Shown here in pieces: positions 56,166-64,000 of a stretch of DNA of 64,000 bases. The stretch is taken from positions 210,025,845 through 210,089,844 of the forward strand of contig NC_134568.1 in assembly GCF_050947875.1 (NCBI RefSeq). The letters run 5' to 3'. The stretch comes from Dermacentor variabilis. Lineage: Eukaryota; Arthropoda; Arachnida; Ixodida; Ixodidae. The stretch's first letter is position 1; every line of letters begins with the position of its first letter. The position numbers and the translations under genes were made by a program. The notes below the pieces were generated by a model. The model searched no databases, had not been told where the DNA came from, and worked only from the letters and a program-made list of their open reading frames with translations.

Positions 56166-58425
56166 TTGATGCGGTTGCTGTGAAATAGTTAATAGTGTGA
56201 ACAAGACAAATGGAAAAAATGGTGAGACAAGACAGAGCGCTGGACTTCGGCCTACAAGCTTTAATCAGAAAAACATGCAAAGAGGCCCAAATAAATACGC
56301 AGACAGACGCATAAACAAATGTGCTACGTTGGAGACAACCAAATGTGCAACAAAGCTGATAAGTGCCCACAACAAGCCATTACATAGCATTCACCAGGTT
56401 CTTCTCAAGGTACAACACTTCTTTATCAGTGAGTGCCAGTGATGTAGCACTTACTCATTCATGAGAAGCTTTCACATTCACCATCAGCGACATTAACAGA
56501 GTGTAAAAAGCTCTTATTGACAACAGTCTTGTCTTGTCGCAGACATGTTTTCATGAAAAGGCATGTGCTGCTGTCAATATGAACATTGTGCACTCGGTTA
56601 ATGTCTGGAGGAGGGTCAAGAAAAGGGCCTTGACGTTATGCCAGGATATGTATCTTGATGGCCTCAGGAAGCGTATGCTAGCCACGAAGAGGAACACTCT
56701 GACAATGTTTTTTTTTTCTTTTTTTTTTGCTAAGATGCATAAAGTAGACGTCCCTCTCAAAGCAATAGAAACTGAAAGAGTCTTGGCAAGGGGAAATGTC
56801 AAAATTTCTTCAGAAACACCTTGAAAGGTTGCATGTCAATAGCCCGTTCGTGTTTCTCAAGTCTAATGAGCTCGTTAACTACCTTTCGGTGCATGAAAAC
56901 ACTGGGGAACCGTTGTTCGCCTTCTCAGTTGACATGGAAGAGCTTTTTTACTCCCTCCCCCAGGCTGAGCTTTTAATTTCCATCAGGGAGCATATCGAAG
57001 AGTGTGGTCCCATTGACTTCAAGATGCGGCTGGCCTTTCTGTTGACCGTTTCATTGAGATGCCAAGATTTTATCTTATACCCTTGTTGTTTTTGACCAGG
57101 ACACATTTGTCCAAAAAGATGGTGTTGGCATCAGTTCGTGTGCAGCCCCTCTTTTAATTGATTTGTTTTTATGTTTTTGACAATCATATTTTCTCGTTAC
57201 TTGACGATACTTTTGTAGCTAAGATTCTTAGGCATGTCGATGACTTTCTTGTTGTGCTGAAAGGTTTGAAGCCTGAGGGGAGCGGCTACGCTGTTAAAAA
57301 CGTTCTGGGTGTTTTTTAAAAGTGTGCAGTAGGACTTAAGTTCACACATGAGTTGCCAGTAGATGGTAGCCTACAATTCTTAAATATTCGTGTCATTCTA
57401 AGTGTTAGTTCCCTTTGTTGGATGTACTCTCCTAGGAGTAAGAAGCCCTTGCTTGACTACCGTTCGGTGCACTCCAAGTTAGCTAAGAGGCATAGCTACT
57501 GACTGCCTGAGAGCTGCTCTGGTTAAAACTTCGGTGCACCAGGTTTCCTGCAGTGTTCAGCAACAAACGAGCCATTTACGTAGCGCTGGGTATCCCGATA
57601 ACACCTTGGTGTCAGTCACTGCGAGCCTCATAAAAGATCTAAAAGCTGACTCGGCAGCCACTCAGTGCAATAATGCACGTCCCAGTGGGCGTCTTGTGGC
57701 CGTGCCATACATACACTAGGTGTCCTATCGCCTAAAAATGGTAGTGAATAAGTGCGGTATGGGTGTTTTTTCAGCACCACTAAAGTTCACAAGAATGTGC
57801 AGGCTGGCAAACAATGCCGCGAGTCAAGGCACATGCACTAAGGAGCATGTCACCTGATTTGTTAACTGCCATAGGTTTACAAGTGGTTTACAAGATTCCA
57901 CTTTCCTCTGGAAAGTGCGTTATTGGACAAATAGGCAGGTGCCTGAATAATTGGCTTAGGGAGCACCGCAACGCTGTAAATGCTCTAGCAGGCACTGGCC
58001 ACTTGGCTGACCACTGCCATAGATGTAATCATAAAGGCTGCCTGTGTTTCCATAACACACAAGTGCTCAGATGGTTCGCCAGGCAGTTAGATAAGGAAAT
58101 ATTTTAGACATATTGCATTTCAAAGGCTGCTGATGAATGTGTAAGCGCTCCATCACTGGCACTCACTCAAGTGTTGTATCTTGAGAAGAACCTGTTAAAT
58201 GCTATGTAATGGCTTGTTGTGGGCGCTTATTGGCTTTGTTGCGCATTTGGTTGTCTCCAAAATGGCACATTCATTCATCTGTCTACGCATTTATTTGAGC
58301 ATACAGTGGCCTCTTTCCACGTTTTTCTGAATAAAGCTTGTCAGTTGAAGTCTAGTGCTCTGTCCTGTCCCATCCTTTTTTACATTTGTCTTGTTCACGC
58401 TGTTATCTATGTCACAGCAACTGCA
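56166..58425 (+). mobile_element. Penelope-like retroelement with inverted ends
   Basis: The body carries a degenerate reverse transcriptase and a GIY-YIG endonuclease in + orientation. Ends of about 270 bases are inverted: 56166-56441 against 58151-58425. Matching blocks are cggttgctgtgaaatagtta / tatgtcacagcaactgc, ggacttcggcctacaagcttt / aagcttgtcagttgaagtc, gtgcccacaacaagccattac / gtaatggcttgttgtgggcgc, and gcattcaccaggttcttctc / gagaagaacctgttaaatgc. Inverted partial copies at the 5' end are known for Penelope elements. Dead copy. Confidence 0.87.
56530..58107 (+). pseudogene. Penelope-like RT + GIY-YIG pseudogene
   Basis: In order through shifting frames: KMHKVDVPLKAIETERV (56737 on), the start of the Penelope RT, where the family has KTHK...PLR.I; LQKHLERLHVNSPFVFLKSN and FAFSVDMEELFYSLPQAELL (56796-57095), RT core with SVD..DLFYS; FVQKDGVGISSCAAPLL (about 57108); RHVDDFLVVL (about 57232), the catalytic box with HVDD for YVDD; CWMYSPRSKKPLLDYRSVHS (about 57418), the thumb; and VVYKIPLSSGKCVIGQIGRC with LREHRNAVNALAGTGHLADH (57880-58020), the GIY-YIG domain, where YIG is VIG. 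Multiple stops and shifts between blocks. Motif recognition from memory of tick and fish elements. Confidence 0.85.
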
Positions 58426-59399
58426 TGTAGGCCAGGTTAATTTTGGCATTATGTATAAGCACTCAGCTTGAACACATGGGGGCCATTGTGAAAGAAAACA
58501 GAAAAAGAGAACCGTGCAAGTATTTGTTGGGGGCCAAAATGCGTTCTACAATCGTGTTTTATATGTGTTCTTGAAGTTATTTCCCATGACCAAATATTGA
58601 GACCCATTTTTGCAACATCATTTTGCACTTGCGACTTAGATATGTGTGTGTCCCAAAGTTTTTGACCTGTTGGGGTAGCCTATACAATGGCTATGGCGCT
58701 GCACTGCTGAGCTCGAGATCGTGGGTTTGCATGCGGCTGCGGTGGCTGCTTATTCATGAGGGAGGGATGCAAGGTCGCTTTTAATGCAAAAATTGCACAG
58801 GTGCAAAAGTCAGATTTGTTTGTACAACTATATTACATTGTGCCATGCTTTATTGAATCAAATGAGGGAAAGTGAGAACGTACGACACTGTTTATTATTT
58901 TTGATAGCCGCAGATTTACAAGGACTGAGGTCGAATGTGGTACAGGGCGAGAGCCGCCACTTTGATGGGTGCCGCCACATTTGGTGATGCAAAACTGTTG
59001 TTTCGAATTTGAGTTGCTGCCCTATGTTGGCAAAATAGCGTCGCCACTGCAAACACAAAATCCTCCTCACGCATGTGCAGTGACGTTGACGGTACTTCTT
59101 TGTTCAAAAACTCTCTAATGTCCGTGGAATGACGTGAATGTATTGCATGATGTTATGTTCAGTTCAGGTGCGCATACTTGAACGGTCTTGCTGTGAGCTT
59201 TTGCTCACAAGCCTTGACTGTCGCACTGTGCATCATCCTCAGTTACTAAACCCGCCGTGTGTTGACAATCTGTCTGTGGCACTGTCTGTGGTGCCTTATC
59301 CATAGCGTATCGAAGCGTCGGCGAAACTGGCCGCAGCCCTCTTTGTGCATCCTGGTGTGGAGGAGCGTAGTGTCCTTTTGCGACCGCCCTCACAAGATA
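58426..59399. other. Intron sequence with a 5' SINE fragment
   Basis: A 5' fragment of the SINE family lies at about 58672-58762 (tacaatggctatggcgctgc, gctcgagatcgtgggtttgc, ggctgcggtggctgc). The rest has no recognised feature. Confidence 0.55.
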
Positions 59400-61198
59400 C
59401 CGTATTTACTCGAACCTAACGCGCATCCTTTTTCTGATAAAATGGGTCAAAAAATTGCATGCACTTGAGAATTGAGTACAACCCTAAATCCGCGTTACTA
59501 TATCCCCATCGGCATTCGAAAAATGTCCGCCTCGTGCGTGCTTTTAGCCTAGCTGCGTTAGCTTCTTCCATGTGCATACCTCCATGTACAGTAAACCAGG
59601 CGCTGGTGTAACCTAGTCTACCACCTGTCTTCCCGTTTTCTGCGTTTATTCAATCAGCATGGAAGCGCCGTCTGCGAAGACATGCCTAGTCCACCATGAT
59701 GCCGCATTTAAAAGGAAAGTTATTATGTGTGCGGAGATGGACAGAAATCGAGCCGCGTCATGGGTGTTCGGAGTTCCTGAAACTTGCGTGCGGGATTGGC
59801 GCAAGCAGAAGGAGAATATTTTCGCCAGCAAAGCAACAAGGAAGGGTTTCAGTGGACCAAAGCAGGGCCGCTTCGCCGAAATAGAAGAGCTTCTCGGAGA
59901 ATACGTGCAAGAGCAGCGAGTGGCATAGCGGCCTGTGACGACCGATCTGCTCAAAGTATGGGCGATGCAGTTAGCCCTACAGAAAGGGCTAATGCGGAGT
60001 GACTTCAAAGTGAGCAGGTGCTGGCTATCAAATTTTATGAAAAGAAAAGGCTTTTCTCTTCGAAGGCGGGCAGGGATATGCCAAAAATTGTCCGAAGAAT
60101 ATGAAGAGGAATTGCACAGTTTTCAGCAGTACGTTCTGAAGTTGCGCCATAGAAACGACTACCACTTCGGACAGATTGGAAATGCCAATCAGACGCCGCT
60201 CTACTTTCACATGCCTGCCACTACAACCGTTGAAAAGAATGGGGCAAAGCAAGTGCATGTTTTGTCTTCCGGCCACGAAAAAACTAGAGTCACTGCAATG
60301 CTTTGTTGCACTGCGGATGGGCGCAATCTTCAGACGGAAGACGCTCCCGAAAGGAATCGTGTTTCCGAGTAGTGTGATTGTGCGTGCAAATGAAAAAGGT
60401 TGGACGACCATGGACTTGGTTGCTGACTGGATTGATAACGTTGGCGGAGGAGACCCGGCGGCAGTTTGGGTCTGCGTGGGATGCTTGTGCTCGACGCATT
60501 CAGGTGCCACCTTGACCAGCGCATCAAAGACAAGCTGGCTGCATGCAACACTGACCTTGTCATGATACCCGGCGGCATGACATCGCAGCTCCAGCCGCTC
60601 GATGTTTGTTTGAACAAGCCAGTAAAAGATAGAATTCAGGTGCTCTGCGCCGAATGGCTTGTCAGTGGTCGCCACGAATTCACGCCCGCCAATAAAATGA
60701 AGCGTGCCTAGCTGCAGGACTTTGCTGGATGGGTGAAAGATGCATGGTGCACGATCCCGTCTGCCATGGTCAACAAGGCATTTAAAAAGTGCAGGATTTC
60801 GAATGCCATCGATGGCACCGAGGATGAAATGCTTTGGTCTGTTGTTAGAGATAAGGAGTTGTCTGATAGCGACGACGAGTGATATCTATTGCCCCACGTG
60901 ACTCATACTGGCGCAGTGAAAAATCTTGGCGGCAAGGTACGCCACTTCCATTTGTGTTTTTATTAATCTCAACTTTAGTATATTGGGAATAAATCTGTTT
61001 TTTTTCCAAATGAGAGAAAATAGTATTTCTATATGGAAGCACGAAGTGCGTGGTATTGTACTTTCTTTTTTTGGTCATGGAAAACGGGTGCGCCTTACAA
61101 TCAAGGTTGTCATTTTTTTTGGGGGGGGGGAGGGGGGGAGGGCACGGAAAACGGGTACGCGTTACAATCGAGGGTGCGTTAGAATCGAGTAAATATAG
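59400..61198 (+). mobile_element. pogo-type element with POGK-like transposase relic
   Basis: Starts ccgtatttactcgaacctaa at 59400 after TA, ends tcgagtaaatatag at 61198 before TA. Subterminal caatcgagggtgcgttagaa mirrors the left gaacctaacgcgcatcc. A deletion derivative of the same family is at 23465-24231. A G-rich tract (ten G, A, seven G, at about 61121-61138) sits near the right end. Confidence 0.9.
59659..60882 (+). pseudogene. POGK-like pogo transposase pseudogene
   Basis: MEAPSAKTCLVHHDAAFKRK then VIMCAEMDRNRAASWVFGVP and ETCVRDWRKQKENIF form the N-terminal BrkDBD/psq-type helix-turn-helix. A TAG at 59926 interrupts, then TTDLLKVWAMQLALQKGLMR and FKVSRCWLSNFMKRKGFSLR (CENP-B-type domain), YHFGQIGNANQTPLYFHMPA, GAKQVHVLSSGHEKTRVTAM, a frameshift near 60330, KTLPKGIVFPSSVIVRANEK, a second near 60450, MLVLDAFRCHLDQRIKDKLA, LVMIPGGMTSQLQPLDVCLN, a TAG near 60709, and a C-terminal acidic tail ending SDSDDE at 60882. 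In the family the first catalytic Asp lies in GNADQTP; here it is Asn. The LVLDAFR and LQPLD aspartates remain. Nonfunctional. Confidence 0.9.
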
Positions 61199-62063
61199 TA
61201 AGCCTTGGGGGGAACACCAACCCATCTCCACAACATATCGACTATATCAGTTAAAATTTCCATGGTATATGGTAAGCAGACGTGCATTTGACCCTGCGCC
61301 AAAAGTACTTGCTGCTGCACCAAGTCGGCTTCTAGCCTGCGCCAGGACTTGGACCCAAATGTGAAATTGTCATTCCACCACTGTATTGAAGTATGTGGCA
61401 TATAGCTGAAGTAACGAAAGCGTCAGAATTATCACTGAACATGTTAAATAAACGTGAGTTCTGAATTTGGGAATAGGGTCTGTCTCCACACTGCTTAAAT
61501 GCTATTCACATTACCATCAGCAGTCATCGTGAGATTTCTGCTGTAATGTTTTTTCTTCTGAACTGTGGGGAATGCAGTGTGTGTGTCTCAAAACATCGAA
61601 CCTTTCTGTAGATACTACTGAAACCCATTACTAGCCTTTGGCTATAAATCCAAACAGTTCATGGAAATTAACTGTATGCATTTTATCAAATAAAATTGAG
61701 TTGAATTGAATAAGAAAAAAACACTGAGACAGACTGCAATCACTGATTTCCGCCTGTAAGCATAGTACCCATGATTTTGGGAATTAAAACGTCTCTTCTG
61801 CACCCTGTTCAGTTCGTTTTGAGGGCATGTTCAATTATTATGAACTTCTAATATATCGAACACATTTTGTGCATTGGTGGTGTTCATTGTATTTGGGCTT
61901 GACTGTGTAAAAATTTATTTTCAATCATATTAAATGTAATTTTGTTTTCTGCACCTGTACTAACTTTCTCTTTGGACAAGGACTTTTCTAGGTGTTTACC
62001 TTTGATTTATTTCTTGAAATGGTCAGCCTTGATTGTATTGTTGTTGCTATTTGCTGCACGCAG
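61199..62063. other. Intron sequence; two repeat-end fragments
   Basis: caaataaaattgagttgaattgaataag at about 61689 resembles the AATAAA plus (ttgaa)n 3' end of the LINE, here in + orientation. taatatatcgaaca...gcttgactg (61850-61902) is an end fragment of the 11265 MITE family. Nothing coding before the exon. Confidence 0.55.
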
Positions 62064-62216
62064 ACACTGGCCAAGAAGGTGCCATCAATTCAGCTCCTTT
62101 CATTAGCCGAGACGCTCCTTCAAGGTCTCAAGGATCCAGTGTCAAGTAGTTCCTCTGGTGCAGCCCATGTGCTTTCTGGCCTGCTGCAGCTGCGTGGTGC
62201 TGAGCTGCGAGCTGAA
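62064..62216 (+). CDS. MROH1: MROH1-like exon
   Basis: Phase 0, 51 codons: TLAKKVPSIQLLSLAETLLQ, GLKDPVSSSSSGAAHVLSGL and LQLRGAELRAE. The acceptor is tttgctgcacgcag (AG 62062-62063) and the donor GTACGC at 62217. AK..P..QL.SL..T...GL.DP......AA.V....L..RG..L matches the MROH1 segment with LLLTMFEALGDPEK. The 8.6 kb intron before it holds the simple-sequence tract, the Penelope element and the POGK-like element. Confidence 0.93.
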
Positions 62217-62299
62217 GTACGCATTTTCTGTTTAAGTATGTTGCTCAAACTGAGAATTAGATGTGAAATTCATGGAGTGCTGCACTAACTAACACTGGA

Positions 62300-62523
62300 A
62301 TCTGCCATAGTGGCTTAGCGGCTATGGTGTTGCACTGCTAGCACAAGATCGTGGGATCAAATCCCAGCCGTGGCAGCCGCATTTTGATGCGGGCGAAATG
62401 CAAAAAAACTAGTGTCTCGTGCATTGGGGGTACGTTAAAGATCCCCTGGTGGTCAAAATTAATCCAGAGGCATGCCTCATAATCAAATTGTGGTTTTGGC
62501 GTGTAAAGCCTGAGAATTCAATT
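62300..62523 (+). mobile_element. tRNA-derived SINE copy, best preserved
   Basis: A box gtggcttagcggctatggtg, B box gtgggatcaaatcccagccg, then gcattttgatgcgggcgaaa, gttaaagatcccctggtggt, gcctcataatcaaattgtgg and ttttggcgtgtaaagcctga. Both Pol III promoter boxes are intact in this copy. It follows the 62064 exon by about 85 bases, the same spacing as the copy at 51204 after its exon. Confidence 0.9.
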
Positions 62524-63979
62524 CAGACAACAGTGGATAACATTTGAAAAATGCACTCGATTGCTTGCTCAGGTTGTCTTTCCTTCTTTTCTCTCTCTCT
62601 CTTGCCCTCATGTTTAATTTATTTAGTTGACGAAGCAGATTACATTAATGTTAATGAATTGTACCCACAGTGTCATATGCTTTAGCTTTATGTACACTGT
62701 TTCTTCTGTCTCGCCTCCGATTAACATCACGTAGTGACAATGCAGTAATTGGCTGTTAAATCCACTTAATCCTTTCAGAAACCATGTACATAATTGTGTA
62801 CATTGTGAACTTCCACCTTTTCTTCCAAGTGTGTTACAGATGCTGCCAATTTAGGAATTCCAGTAGAATTATCCACTCTTCTTCTTGCAACTGTAGAGTT
62901 TGCTGTGCCATATAGTGAACATGTATAAAACCAATGTGGAAAATATTCATCATGGCAGCGCGTGGCCGATGTTACCAGATAAGCCATCTAATATTTTGCT
63001 GTGTTTTCAGCATTGTCTATGACTTTCAAAGAATTTTTCGTTGATATAATGATCATGTGATTGTCTCAAAATAGAATACAAAACCGACACTCACAAGGTG
63101 TCCTCTCAGTTTCGTTATTTATGTATGGTGACAAACGTGTACAAAGCGTCTTAGTGGACGCGTTCAGAATGCTGTACATGAAGCAGTGTGCAGCACAGAG
63201 CAGTGCTCGACTCTGCTAGCTAGTGAACTCGTAGGTTGAACTGTAGGATGCAGTGACTCATAAGGTTGATTATGGAGTAAACTTAGGCTTTACTGTATGC
63301 TATATCTTTGAAAATTGAATGCACAAATGATTGCAGTCAACTTCTGTTAATTTGACTTAGGTAATTTTAACTAGGAGGTGTTGCTTATCGTTACATTAAA
63401 AGCATGACTGGTTCAACTAAAAGGTGTGACCATGCTGCAGCGAGGCTGTAAAGACATCATGCTACTAATTTGGAAGGCCATGCTGATGCCACAGCTTAGT
63501 GTAATGGTCGGTAGAGCATGGTGTGCATCGTTCCTCATAGACATGGCAGTGCAGCTTCAAGCACAGTCATGAGGCAGGTGACGAGGGTGTAGCAGGGCAG
63601 CATTAACTTCACTTGTAAAAGATGCTTTTAACCCTGTCAGGGGCTGTATACACAATTGTGTGCACCAAGATAGTGCATTAAGAGCGAAAGCATTAGCAAT
63701 ATGCAATATGTATGCATATTTAAAATGTATTGCATACATCTTGAAATTCTTCTGATTGAAAACGGGCTGCAAGTTTCAATAACATGTGCAAAATGCTTCT
63801 GCAAAACGAGGGGGAAGGGGTTGAGTGTTTTTACTTCTTTTCAGTATGTTGTATGTAGCAGGTTAACTTTTTTCATTATGCATTATGCATTAGTGTTGTG
63901 CACCAGGCTTAATATTCAAGTGGCTGGTTAGGGGCTTTTCAAGCCTGCTAGACAAGAAATAGTTGATGTTTTCATGTAG
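62524..63979. other. Intron sequence without recognised features
   Basis: No coding motif or repeat end I can support. A partial inverted similarity (63650-63665 acacaattgtgtgcacc, a short palindrome) was noted. Confidence 0.5.
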
Positions 63980-64000
63980 GATGTTCCAGTAGTGAGCTTT
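63980..64000 (+). CDS. MROH1: MROH1-like exon, cut by the window end
   Basis: After gttttcatgtag (AG 63978-63979) the last 21 bases read DVPVVSF in phase 0, which joins the preceding RGAELRAE to give AEDVPVVSF. That parallels LEKVPEIVSVL in MROH1. The rest of the exon and the remaining C-terminal half of the protein lie beyond the window. Confidence 0.75.

Overview
This is eukaryotic, repeat-rich genomic DNA, most likely from a hard tick (Ixodidae). It has no dense gene array and no operons. It carries short exons separated by introns of 80 bases to about 10 kb, plus repeat types I associate with tick genomes: a tRNA-derived SINE with a conserved 3' body, Penelope-like elements with GIY-YIG ends, TTAA-flanked repeats, and pogo/Tigger-type elements flanked by TA. 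The tick assignment is inference from these repeats and from overall style; no marker gene is present.

One host gene runs left to right through the whole window. About 16 short exons on the + strand, all in compatible phase, read as a HEAT-repeat protein that I recognise as the orthologue of MROH1 (maestro heat-like repeat-containing protein family member 1). The confident exons are 13395-13514, 17110-17214, 17295-17436, 18327-18509, 19460-19629, 27621-27740, 30573-30692, 40840-40992, 42202-42404, 48893-49130, 51022-51126, 52571-52706, 53378-53487, 62064-62216, and the first 21 bases of an exon at 63980 cut by the window end. Less sure are an upstream exon at 4379-4490 and a 9-base micro-exon at 42008-42016. 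The start and the C-terminal half lie outside the window. About 60 residues expected between 4490 and 13395 were not found.

Everything else sits in or around the introns and is mostly mobile DNA. Left part: a fold-back element (1035-2331), a deleted piggyBac relic (2850-3450), and a 5.5 kb element with roughly 360-bp inverted ends (5255-10743) holding an IS630/Tc1-type transposase relic and a piggyBac copy with two introns. A three-level nest (13584-17016 containing 13885-15583 containing 14107-14884) follows. Middle: small TA-flanked elements, a Tigger-type transposase relic (24.6-25.8 kb), a TTAA-flanked element holding tRNA-like sequences in an inverted arrangement (27816-29589), and a nearly full-length dead LINE on the - strand (31831-36740) whose 5' end is built of 252-bp tandem monomers. 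Right part: a truncated RNase H-bearing LINE (44.4-45.2 kb), a 1.5 kb degenerate CATCGT-type simple-sequence tract (54.0-55.5 kb), a Penelope-like element with inverted ends (56166-58425), and a POGK-like pogo transposase relic (59400-61198).

All transposase and reverse-transcriptase genes seen here carry stops, frameshifts or lost catalytic residues, so I read the region as a gene inflated by dead transposons, not as a new enzymatic system. The most interesting points are the LINE monomer promoter array, the repeated small palindromes that look like inverted Penelope tails, the possible 9-base micro-exon, and a GC-AG intron in the host gene.
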